Source: Megamerina dolium
Taxonomy: Eukaryota > Arthropoda > Insecta > Diptera > Megamerinidae
Reading direction: 5' to 3'
DNA length: 64,000 nt
Assembly (NCBI GenBank): GCA_963854835.1
Contig: OY978528.1
Span: 35,819,335 to 35,883,334, forward strand
The notes beneath the pieces were generated by a model. That model did no database searches. It saw only the letters and a program-made list of their open reading frames with translations, and was not told where the DNA came from. This document shows positions 21,078-31,366 of the stretch, one piece after another. Positions within the stretch are counted from its first letter, which is position 1; the number at the start of each line of letters is the position of its first letter. The translations under genes were made by a program, and so were the position numbers.

Positions 21078-24067
21078 TGAGAGTTGTACAGATCAACTTA
21101 AACCATTGTGAAGCTGCACAGGAGTTGCTCAGGCAGACAGTATACGAACAGAAGATAGAAGTGGCTATAGTTTGCGAGCAGTACAAAAACTTAAGCGCAG
21201 GAACCTGGATCTCTGATCAGGTAAACAAAGCTGCCATATGGGCCTGTGGAAACAACTCCATCCAAGACAAGCCGCTCCTTGGAAAATCCTACTACACGCG
21301 GGCGAAGATCTGTGGAATCAATTTTTACAGCTGCTATGTCCCGCCGAGTGTGACGCAAGTCGACTATGAAAGGATTCTAGACGAACTAGTGCGAGACGCT
21401 AGAACTACTACGCCAAACGTAATAGCAGGTGACTTCAATGCATGGGCCGAGGAATGGGGCAGCAGTTATACAAATAGGCGGGGTGATGCCCTGCTCAAAG
21501 CGTTCTCCATGCTAGACGCTGTATTGCTCAATACTGGCGGTAGGAATACCTTCGAGAAGAATGGTCGCGGATCAATTATTGACATTACGTTCGCCAGCCG
21601 CGCGCTCGTTCGATCGACAAGCTGGCAGGTATGCGACTTTTACACACATAGCGACCACCTTGCTATTGTGATGGAAGTCGGCAATCATGAGCAGATTCAA
21701 GGGAGCCTACAAAAAACACAAACTAGAGGGTGGAAAGTGGAAACGCTCGATGAAGAAATCTTCAAACTCATTCTAGACGTGAACCCAGACTGTTCAAACG
21801 ACGTGGACCGACAGGCTGACATGCTGTCAAAGTACGTAAGTAAAGCTTGCGACGCCGCCATGTGCAGAAAAAGACAGAATATGTATAGAAAGCCCACGTA
21901 CTGGTGGAATCAGGAGATTAATACATTAAGAAGTGAATGTCATAAAGCAAGACGTCTCTCCCAAAGAAGCCAAGGTACGCCGGAGCATATAATACTACGT
22001 GAATGCTTCAAAAAGAAACGCAAGGAGTTTAAAAAGGCGATCAAAAGCAGCAAGTCCTCATGCTTCAAAGAACTCTGTGAAAGGGTGGACGAGAACCCGT
22101 GGGGCGACGCGTATAAGATAGTGATGTCCAAGGTCAGAGGTGGTAGAGGTAAAGCACCAACCTGCTCTGTCCTCCTAGCAAAGGTAGTAAAAACGCTTTT
22201 TCCGGCGCAAGACTTGCAACCGTATATGGTGACACCCCCAATAGAAGAGGCAGTGAAAATCGACGAGTCGGAGATTATCTTAGCGGCGGAGAGATTCGGT
22301 AACGCAAAGGCGCCTGGACTTGATGGCATCCCGAATAAGGCGCTGAAGATCGCCATTAATCATAACACGAAGCCTTTTGCCGAGCTTTTTGCGAGATGTT
22401 TGAACGAGGGTGTTTTCCCGAAAGTATGGAAAAAACAGCGCCTGGTCCTCCTTCAGAAGCCGAATAAACCGGCGGGTGAGCCAAATGCGTATCGTCCACT
22501 TTGCATGATTGATACGATGGCCAAAATATTGGAGCGGTTGATATGCACGCGTCTGGAACAACATCTAGAAAGGGAACCACCTGGTCTGTCCGAGAACCAA
22601 TTTGGTTTCAGGAGACATCGGTCGACCATAGACGCAATTAGAAAATTGACGGACATTGCTGGCAAGGCCATAGAAGGCACTAGATGGATGCATGGCGATA
22701 AAAAATATTGTGCAGTAGTGACACTAGACGTACAAAATGCCTTCAACTCGGCAAACTGGCATCTTATTATGAGGGCATTGGAGGCAAAGGGAACGCCAGC
22801 GTACCTAATGCGAATAATAAATAGTTATCTGTCTGACAGACTACTGTTGTATGACACGGACGAAGGGCCCAAAAGCTACGTGGTGACGGGTGGAGTGCCG
22901 CAGGGATCTGTACTTGGCCCGCTACTGTGGAACGTGCTGTACGATGGGGTGTTAAACCTTCCATTGCCAAAAGAAGCCCAGATAATTGGCTACGCGGACG
23001 ACATTGCCGTGACGATCGTTGCGAAGGAGCTCTCCCAAGTTCAGAGCATCTGCAGAGAGACAGCTTCGAAAATTAAGGATTGGCTCACGACGACAAAGCT
23101 CCAGCTTGCGGTACAGAAAACAGAGGCTGTACTTATCACGAGCAGGAAAAAACTCGAAAAAATCACCCTAAACATTGACGGCTACAACATTACAACGCAA
23201 CCTTCGTTGAGATATCTAGGTGTAATGATTGATACGAGGCTCAACTTCAAGGCGCATATCGAAAAAGCCTGCGGGAAGGCGGCAACAATGACAGCGGCTC
23301 TGACGAGAATCATGGCCAACATTGGTGGCCCCAGCCAGAGTAGGAGAGCGCTCCTGGCTAAAGTCAGTCAATCAATATTGATGTACGCGGCGCCTATATG
23401 GGGGGCAGCTCTGCGGCAAAAGACATACTCGAAGAAGGCGAAGATAGTTTTCAGGTTAAGCGCTATTAGAGTTGCATGTGCATTTAGGACAGTGTCACAA
23501 GAAGGTGCCGGTATTATATCCGGCATTATGCCGCCGGACATAATGGCCTCGGAGTTGGGCAGAGTATATAGCAGAACCAAAAGCCTGAATAGACGGTTAA
23601 CGGCAACCGAACGGAAAGAGGAGAGACAGACGAGCCTAGATGAATGGCAAAGTCAATGGGACGCCGCAGGAAAAGGGAGGTGGACCCACAGGCTCATCAG
23701 AAACGTGCAAGCTTGGGTCGAAAGAGGACACGGAGAGACAGACTACTACCTTACGCAGTTTTTGACGGGCCATGGTTGTTTCAGAGAGTACCTCCACAGA
23801 TTCGGTCATGATGACGCGACAGAATGTTCATTCTGCAACACTGTTGGCGAAAACGCTCAGCATATCTTTTTCTTCTGCCTAAGATTTGAGACGCAGAGAA
23901 TGACCATAGAGAAGATAATAAATGAAAGGATAACACCTGATAACATTGTGAGCCATATGCTGCGATCGAGTTTAGTGTGGTTTAAGATGAAAGAATGGGC
24001 TGCAATAGCTCTCAAGGAGCTCAGGAAGAAGGAGTGGCAGCGGAGAAATATAACTGCAGCTGTGTGA
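21077..24067 (+). CDS. R1-clade ORF2: endonuclease / reverse transcriptase
   Basis: 996 codons, uninterrupted, from the ATG in the TAATG overlap with ORF1; an upstream in-frame ATG at 21041 exists but lies inside ORF1. An APE-type endonuclease covers about residues 1-205: INLNHCEAA, Glu in VCEQY, AGDFNAWAEEWGS near 117-129, IIDITFAS and HSDHLAIV. The reverse transcriptase covers about 400-700: APGLDGIPNKAL, AYRPLCMIDTMAKILERLI, NQFGFRRHRSTIDAI, motif A LDVQNAFNSANW (about 550-561), motif B GGVPQGSVLGPLLWN, and catalytic YADD (about 639-642). The C-terminus has a knuckle CSFCNTVGENAQHIFFFC. All key residues I can check are present, so the enzyme could be functional. It would act on its own RNA at chromosomal targets. 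Confidence 0.92.
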   Translation: MRVVQINLNHCEAAQELLRQTVYEQKIEVAIVCEQYKNLSAGTWISDQVNKAAIWACGNNSIQDKPLLGKSYYTRAKICGINFYSCYVPPSVTQVDYERILDELVRDARTTTPNVIAGDFNAWAEEWGSSYTNRRGDALLKAFSMLDAVLLNTGGRNTFEKNGRGSIIDITFASRALVRSTSWQVCDFYTHSDHLAIVMEVGNHEQIQGSLQKTQTRGWKVETLDEEIFKLILDVNPDCSNDVDRQADMLSKYVSKACDAAMCRKRQNMYRKPTYWWNQEINTLRSECHKARRLSQRSQGTPEHIILRECFKKKRKEFKKAIKSSKSSCFKELCERVDENPWGDAYKIVMSKVRGGRGKAPTCSVLLAKVVKTLFPAQDLQPYMVTPPIEEAVKIDESEIILAAERFGNAKAPGLDGIPNKALKIAINHNTKPFAELFARCLNEGVFPKVWKKQRLVLLQKPNKPAGEPNAYRPLCMIDTMAKILERLICTRLEQHLEREPPGLSENQFGFRRHRSTIDAIRKLTDIAGKAIEGTRWMHGDKKYCAVVTLDVQNAFNSANWHLIMRALEAKGTPAYLMRIINSYLSDRLLLYDTDEGPKSYVVTGGVPQGSVLGPLLWNVLYDGVLNLPLPKEAQIIGYADDIAVTIVAKELSQVQSICRETASKIKDWLTTTKLQLAVQKTEAVLITSRKKLEKITLNIDGYNITTQPSLRYLGVMIDTRLNFKAHIEKACGKAATMTAALTRIMANIGGPSQSRRALLAKVSQSILMYAAPIWGAALRQKTYSKKAKIVFRLSAIRVACAFRTVSQEGAGIISGIMPPDIMASELGRVYSRTKSLNRRLTATERKEERQTSLDEWQSQWDAAGKGRWTHRLIRNVQAWVERGHGETDYYLTQFLTGHGCFREYLHRFGHDDATECSFCNTVGENAQHIFFFCLRFETQRMTIEKIINERITPDNIVSHMLRSSLVWFKMKEWAAIALKELRKKEWQRRNITAAV

Positions 24068-24350
24068 ACGCCATGTACGGGATGTTTGAAGAGGCATATT
24101 AGCTCAGCTTAGTCCTGCGAAGTAGTGCTTAACGGCGGTCCCGCAGGACACAAACAAGCTATAGAGGTCGGAGTTAAGGGTTTAGTACGTAGGCGTACTG
24201 GTTCGCAAGTCCAGCATAGTAAGATATTACTGACTGGGCGTGGTCCCGAATGAGGTGTACCTTTAGCGGACAGTATGAATCGTACATGCCGTCTATGGTG
24301 GACGGTATCTAAGAAAGATTCCCCCTTCGAATACAAAAAAAAAAAAAAAA
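24068..24350 (+). other. 3' UTR and poly(A) tail of the R1-clade element
   Basis: The GC content stays higher than in the surroundings up to 24333, and then come about 16 A residues ending at the target duplication (24351-24363). Confidence 0.85.
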
Positions 24351-24363
24351 ACATTCGTACGTT

Positions 24364-25630
24364 AATAGTTATGTACTTATGTATGCCCGCATGGTTGCCA
24401 TGTACATGTCACTCATACGACATGAATGGATGACGTCGTCGTGATTGTTGAGATGAAATTGCGTTGTTCTTCTGTGTGCAGTTAATTGTGTTAGTTGAAG
24501 AGAATCAACACGATGATATATATGTATGCATGTACATTGGTAGGTATAATAATAAATTTCACAATGAAATTTAAAGAGAAATTTATATTATTGATAATAG
24601 CAAAGTTGCTAGTTATTTCAAGTAAAGGTGCATATCAATTTGTATTTAAATTTATTAAAAATCTACTAAACTGCTTTAAAGTATTCCCACGCAATTTGTA
24701 TTGTTTTCCAAAGGAAAAGCTTCAATATCGAAATGCTATTATTTTGCAATTTGCTATACTAATTGTTTATCACAAGTGAGTCACAGTTTCAGCTTCTGTG
24801 GCCATAATAATCGATTAAAATATGTCTAGCTAATATACAACGGTTACGAAATGAAAAACCGAAAAGGGATGTCGGTCAAGAGATGTAGTATTAATTCTAT
24901 TTGACCAGTATTGATTTCTAATATATATTCCGTTTGGATTTATCTCAATTATAAACAATTACAATATAATATAAACAATTGAAACAAGTCAATAACCCGT
25001 GTCTGACTATGTTCACATGATCTCAACATTCTAATTAAATAATAAAAAATGATATTGTTGGTCATTTTCAGCACGTGGATTACGATGTACATATTTTACG
25101 GCAAAATCATCAATATTTATTTACACATCTGCTTGGATGTGGGTGAATAATGTCCCATTAAAAATTGTACGTATTTACAAAATAAATTAACATACATATA
25201 TGGTACTATACAATTGAACAGTAATTGTCATCACATGCATTTTTTATTCGAATGAAAGCTTTAACACCAGCCAATTGTTGTAATAAAGATTGAATACGAA
25301 AATAAAGAGGAATATAAAATAAGAAGATCTGCTATTAAGTGAATGTATAAAATACACAATTGTTATATATTCTATTTCTCCTATGTCGTCTCTTAGCTTT
25401 CTTACAATTGAATAGAAAATTACATGTAATATTATATGGTTATGAAAATGTATTACTGTTTAGGGTTTTATAATTCTACAGTTGATCATCTCGTAACTAA
25501 AAAGTTACAATACAATATTCTATTGTAAGTAGGTATATGTATATTTGTCAGCTGGCTTCATATTTACAATTTCTAATGAATAAGCTTCAAGTTTTATGAA
25601 ATCAAACGACACAACAAGTGATGCTAATTC
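24364..25630. other. AT-rich noncoding stretch
   Basis: No gene recognised. A 94-codon + strand frame at 24495-24779 is rich in Ile, Lys, Phe and Leu and looks like chance. Confidence 0.55.
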
Positions 25631-25632
25631 TA

Positions 25633-26419
25633 CAGGGTGTTTTTTTTAGAGTAAAGCACTTTCAAATTTGGAAAGAAATACAAAATGTAATATTCTGAAA
25701 TAAAAATTGGCTTTATTGGATATATAGTTTTATGAAATTAGTGTTTTTGAATATTATTTCGGTCATATGGCCGCCGTGGCTGGCTCGAACGTGGCGTAAT
25801 CTGGATATCCAATTTTCGGTTACTTTTTCAAGCAATAATTTGCTCAATGTTGACTTGCAATACATCCTAAGTAGCTGGTTCATCAGCATAACCTAGCCCT
25901 TTCATATATTCCCACAAAAAAAAAAAGTCCAGAGGCGTTAAATCGCAGAATGGTTCACAGGTCCATTTCGAGAGATTATGCTGTGGCCAAATGTTTCCTT
26001 CAATAAATCGATTGTTATGCTCGATGTATGGAATGTAGCGTCGTCTTGCTTGAAGCGCATTCCATATTCCACATTCGTACCACGCAATTGGGGAGTCAAA
26101 TAGTCAGGTATCATGGCTTTATAGAGATCGCCATTGACGGTTACGTTCTTGCATGCCGCGTTTTTAAAGAAGTATAAACCAATGATTCTATCAGCCCATA
26201 AACCGCACCAAACAGTAAGTTTTTGTATGTGTATGTACTGGTGTGTGAAGAATTTCTTTTGGATTGTTTTTACTCCAAATCCGACAATTTTTGCTTTTTC
26301 ACATACACATTGAATCAAAAATGATAAAAACATTATGTCGACTATGAAATGGCTCTATGATAACTGCTATACCGTTTTATACCTATCAGAAACTGCTTCA
26401 CTTTAAAAAAATCACCCTT
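25633..26419 (-). mobile_element. Deleted mariner-like transposon
   Basis: 787 bp with imperfect inverted ends (CAGGGTGTTTTTTTTAGAGT at the left; AAGGGTGATTTTTTTAAAGT reversed from the right) and TA on both sides (25631-25632, 26420-26421). The - strand transposase keeps LTVWCGLWADRIIGLYFF, TVNGDLYKAMIPDYL, FKQDDATFHTSSITIDLLKE (second catalytic region) and, in another frame after a T-run, CDLTPLDFFF (third). The N-terminal half is largely deleted. Its left end matches the right end of the element at 29467-30222, so both are one family. Confidence 0.82.
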
Positions 26420-26421
26420 TA

Positions 26422-28635
26422 GTTAGTTATACAATATTTTTTTTAGAAGAAAATCGCTTTACATTCGGTATTATTGCTATTTGATCGATGAAAGCATAGA
26501 ATTGAATTTGAACTGTAAAAAGTTTCTCTCAACATCATCTACATTCGGTCTTTTTGAAAACGTATTATTGAATTTGCATTTTTAGACGTAACACTCAAGT
26601 GTTTGGTCCATATAAATTTAAAACTGTCACAGTGCTTACTACATCTACAATATGTATGAATAGATTGTGGCGCCACTAGTTTATTGCAAAGTGTTACAGA
26701 CATCATATATAACTAGTCGATGAGAATTATTAGACTAATATTACAAGCGTATTTTCTGCATATGCATACAATACGTAATCATATGTGTGCTCATAAGTAA
26801 TAGTTACATATTCCTAACTATATGTATGTACAATAACTTGATTTGAGCACATAAGTACGTTATAAAAGCTATGTTTGTACATATGTAAGCAAAGTAATTG
26901 TATACTACTATTAACCCTGTAGGAAAAAAATCGAAATTAAAGATTTATTCTTATTTACCACCGCCTCTCCTGCACCGTAAATACTTTGAATTGATTATTT
27001 GATTGATGCATTTGAATAAGATTCTATTATTACCTATTTTAATTAAAAGTAGTTTCAAGTTTGTGAAATCAAGTGAAATCTACAATTTACTGCTGGGCAT
27101 TTCAATTAAAGCATTCTATAGAGATTTTGTTGTAAATTCTTGTATATACAAGTGTGTCTTTGTGTTTTTCTTGAATGCTATATACCTAATAATGATGATT
27201 AATTTTACTCTTGTGCTGTTTTCGTCGTTGGTATTATTGTTATGGACGAGATTGCTACCATCACTGTTGTTTTGCCGGTTTATGTTATTGTTGATCACGC
27301 TATGAGAACATATGAATATATAGTAGTAGTTGGTCGTATATACTCATCTCCTACAGTTATTGTCACTGTTCATAATAATATATTATATTGTTTTTATCAT
27401 TCCATTTATAAAGTAATCGTTTTTTTCTCTCTTTCTATGAAACGAGCGAACATTATTACTCATGCCATTTGACCAAGAGAGAACGGAAAAAGGGATATCA
27501 CTATAGCATATACATAGTTGACACGTTGTAAACATGTTTATTTTGTTTGATTGTAATTAATTGTAATGACAATAGACATGCATTTCATGCATTTCTGTTT
27601 GTGTTCTATATATATATATATACATACTTATGAGTATGCATAAGTATATACGAGTATGTTGTAATATAATATTATTCATACTTTGAAGAAACTCCTTCGA
27701 AAATATATACATTTTATAATTTTGTGTTTAATATCAATATTATTCTTATTCAGTGTTTGAATTTTATTCTATTAAATGAACTGTGGAAACTGTGTGAAGT
27801 AATATCGAAGCAACAACAGCAGCAACTACTCCGCCCATGTGTAATTGTTATTTGTAAATTAATATTCATAAAATTCAAATAATACTCGAACACAGAGCAA
27901 CAGCAGGCGTTTGTGTATGTATGTCTTTGCGTTTATATGCACTGAGTACACTCCCACATAACAATTATGACTCATTCAATGCAAAATGCAATCACAATCA
28001 CACGCAAGCAGACGCATACACACACAGTTGAGTTAAATTGCTGCTGGTGGTCAATTGCGTTGCAATTGTACTTTCCATATACATACGAGTACAGATGTAT
28101 ATAATAGTACAATTGCAATTACAAGTTCAGACCATACAACTGCAGTAGAAAAAAGAAAATAAAATAACAATAACAAGAACAGTCTTTGTCAACAATAGCA
28201 GCAGCAGTTGGCACTAAAGCTAGTCGTTTCGATAACAAACGGACATTTGAATATTCAACGAAGCAGAAAAAGTGCAGAAAAAGTGCACCATTTACTTATT
28301 GTTGGTGCTGCTACTACCAGTGGATACTCATGGACATACATGTATGTACGTACCTATGTGCATATAAAACCTGCCTTTGAAGAAACTGTCCAGCGAATTT
28401 TTTTTGCATTATTCAAATCTTTCTATGCTACGCAATGAATGTCAGAAAATTTCGTGCGAAAGTTTTTTTCATCAGGTGCTATTATTAATTTAAATTGGCA
28501 AGTGTATTTTGGAAGTATTAAATTCATTTTGAATGACAGACCTCAGACCTATAAAAAACTCAAAATTGAGTGATGACAAAGGAAATCAATGCTTATGATT
28601 AAATGCAAACATCCTAGTTTTACTGATAATCCAAC
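26422..28635. other. AT-rich noncoding stretch
   Basis: No gene recognised. Short TA run at 27607-27625; several near-palindromic CATATG/TATATA strings. Confidence 0.5.
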
Positions 28636-28697
28636 ACCAATTTTTTATTATTTGCATGTTGTTATTTTCACAACATGCAAAAATAATGTTATTTGGT
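28636..28697. other. 62-nt imperfect hairpin
   Basis: The arms pair as ACCAA / TTGGT, then ATTATT / AATAAT, then a perfect 12-bp stem TTTGCATGTTGT (28651-28662) / ACAACATGCAAA (28670-28681) around the loop TATTTTC. The inner arm includes octamer-like ATTTGCAT. It could be a pre-miRNA-like fold, a pair of inverted protein-binding sites, or a decayed MITE. Confidence 0.5.
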
Positions 28698-29466
28698 CAA
28701 ATTAAGAAAAAAAAAAAAAACAAAAATAATAATAATAATAATAGTAAATAAGATAAAGAACAGAAAGAAAAAAAGATAAATTTAAAAAAAACCTGCAGTA
28801 TTAAAGCATTCCTACTGGTTCATATGAACTTTGAAATAGCTCTCAAACACTCAAACGTTCATTTTTTTTGTAACACATTTCCTAACGTCATAGCTACTAC
28901 ATAGGGGCAATTGACTTTCGCTTGGACTGTGCAGCAATGTATATGTGTGGCGGTATTTTGCATTTTAATACTTGTGCTATTCACTATAAATCGCACATAT
29001 TAAATATAAGGTGCGCGGGTGCGTATTCCCGAGTGTGACAATTAGATAACCACATTGGAAACAACAAGACAAATAACGATAATAGTAGTAATAATAGTTG
29101 TTGTTGTAGCTATGGCAACATTTTTAAAGGGAACTCAACTCTATATGTAGTTATACGTATGTAAGAAGAACAATGACAAGTATTCCATGGTACTGAATGC
29201 TTTGTACTTATAAAAGGATTTGTGCATACATTAATACATACGATTTACATAGTTAAGAAATAATTGTTAAAATATGTATGCAAATATACGTATACTATAT
29301 GGAGAGCTTGAATGATGGATAATTTTAGAGTCATTGCATGAATGTCATTGATAATTGTAACTCTCTAGCTTATGTATATACGTATGTAGAATATAAAAGA
29401 TATTAAAATTTATACAATCATATTAATCTAGCTATGGCAAAAATGCCAATGCCAATGTTTATTGTA
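28698..29466. other. A-rich then AT-rich noncoding stretch
   Basis: A-runs and AAT repeats at 28705-28760; the rest has no recognised feature. Confidence 0.5.
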
Positions 29467-30222
29467 GAGGGTGTTTTCCGATAGGGATAGGACGGTATAT
29501 CTGTTATCAAATCTGGTAGCCCAAACGTCATTTGTATTCATTACAGTTTGAAATTTCATCATTGAAAGATTGACACCGCAACAACGCTTACAAATATTAA
29601 AATTTTATTACGAGAATCGTGGTTCTGTTATCCAAACTCAAAGATCGCTACAGCCAATTTTATTATATTCAGTGATGAGGCTCATTTTTAACTCTATCCA
29701 CAAGAAATTCTTCAGACACTATTACATCTGCAAAATCTACAGAGTCATGATAACTGACGATTTCATTCTCCAATTGCGTGGTATGAATCTGGAAGAGATG
29801 TGGTTCCAGCATGACGATGTTATATGCCATACATCTAACATAACAATCGATTTATTGAAGGAAACAAGTGGCGACATCATATTCTTTTGAAATGGACCTG
29901 TGAACTATTCTGCAAGATCTTGCGTTTTAACGCCTCTGGATATGTGAACGGGTTAGTTTATGCTATGGATGAATTGCAAACCAACATTGAGCGAACTATT
30001 GCCGAGATTAGGCCCCAATTGATTGAGAGAATAACCGAAAATTGGGTTACCAGATTACGTCACGTTCGAGCCAGCCGCGGCGGCCATATACCCGAAAACA
30101 TATTCAAACACTAATTCCATAAAATTATCCTTCCAATAAAGCCAATTTTTAGTTTAAAATATTACATTTTGTATTTTGTGTTTTCTAAATTTGAAAGTGT
30201 TTCACTCTAAAAAAGAACTCCA
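29467..30222 (+). mobile_element. Deleted mariner-like transposon, same family as 25633-26419
   Basis: The left end GAGGGTGTTTTCC follows TA. The right end, reverse-complemented, reads GGAGTTCTTTTTTAGAGTG and then a long block shared with the 25633 element (ACACTTTCAAATTT, ACAAAATGTAATATT, AAAATTGGCTTTATTGG). + strand frames keep the N-terminus (MTPQQRLQILKFYYENRGSV) and, after a deletion, MWFQHDDVICHTSNITIDLL (second catalytic region). After a stop they resume with the C-terminal region up to HIPENIFKH at 30114. The third catalytic region is damaged. Inactive. Confidence 0.8.
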
Positions 30223-31001
30223 TTTACTATGCAGTTCGACACAATTACATCCATCTATTCATCTGCGAGTATCTACATATGTATTCATCATTTATCGTCA
30301 TCGTTGTCAATAAATCATGAAAAGCTAAGTATAATTATAGAAGCGTGAAATTATCTACAATCTAATCGTGATGGTTACTGCAATACTGAGTTATTATTGA
30401 GTGATTTAATAGAGCTGTTGTTTTTGTAATTTTCTTTGTTATGTATGCGAAAGTACTTACACAATACATATATTGTAAAAATGATATATGTGTAGTTAAA
30501 TTTCTTTGCCCACAAATCGTATAGTAGAAAATAGTCTACAAATAATTCAAAGTTCGCTTAATGACCACAAGTCGAAAATCAATTTTAACAACCTGCATTT
30601 TGACCAATTAGTATTGCTGCGCATTAAAATCTTTATTTTTATACATTGTAGAACAGCTAATTGAGTTCTGTGGGCGAAACGTCATGTTCCTATTGTAAAG
30701 TAGAAATTAGACTATCATTAGCACTGCCTCTATGTAATGTCCGCTAGAAATATGATTCTTCGTCAACAGGATTGCATTAACTTTTCTAGCATTTTTGTTT
30801 ACCACATATTTCAAATATTTTCCCTTTTCCTTTCTTCCTTAAATCAATAGGCTGTTTGTAAAAACTAAAAATTAAAAAAAAAAAATTTTATTTGTCAAAA
30901 TGCGACAGTCAAAATTGAGCAAATGACCCGCGCTAATGTACATATTTACATTATAAATAGTACTAAGATTCATTAAATATTGCAAAATATATATGATATG
31001 T
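30223..31001. other. AT-rich noncoding stretch
   Basis: No gene or element recognised. Confidence 0.5.
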
Positions 31002-31366
31002 GGGTGCCGTAGCTCAGTGGTTAGTGTGTTTGCCTTCTGATCTGTAGGTCGTTGTTCAATCCCCGGCTGATGCATAACAAATTTAATATCGATAAGATTT
31101 TTCTTTCGCACGATACTCACCTGTCGGCAAGAAATTGGCAATTCTTTCGACAGTAACAACTTGCCATGAAAAAGCTTCTAAAAGAACTCTGTGACAAAGC
31201 TCAGAAAAAGTGATGTCACAAGTGTTCTGCCGTTCGGAACCGGCTAAAATAAGTAGGTCCCTTCTAATACTGTCCAAAATTTAAGACGCACAACAGTAAT
31301 GGAAGAGAAGCTCGGCCAATGAACCCTTTGGGGCTTTAAGTGCCACATATTTATTTTATTTTTATA
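31002..31366 (+). mobile_element. tRNA-derived SINE
   Basis: The head GGGTGCCGTAGCTCAGTGG (A-box) and the region TAGGTCGTTGTTCAATCC (B-box) form a tRNA-like RNA polymerase III promoter over about 75 bp. A shared non-tRNA body follows (TGTCGGCAAGAAATTGGCA, GATGTCACAAGTGTTCTGCC), with an end at TTTGGGGCTTTAAGTGCCAC and TTATT repeats. Imperfect flanking repeats (ATATGATATGT before, ATATCATATGT after) suggest a target duplication of about 11 bp. It is almost identical to the copy at 58576. Reverse-strand frames here are shadows. Confidence 0.88.

Larger units (their letters stand above)
20802..24350 (+). mobile_element. R1-clade non-LTR retrotransposon, 5'-truncated, ORF2 intact
   Basis: 3549 bp between perfect 13-bp direct repeats. 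It holds the end of ORF1 (zinc knuckles), an uninterrupted ORF2, a 283-bp 3' end and about 16 A residues. The coupling of ORF1 and ORF2 by a TAATG stop/start, the domain order endonuclease-RT-C-terminal knuckle and the absence of RNase H place it in the R1 group. It is not in rDNA here. The 5' junction carries a 20-bp snap-back inverted repeat. The perfect duplication and open ORF2 indicate recent insertion. Confidence 0.9.
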
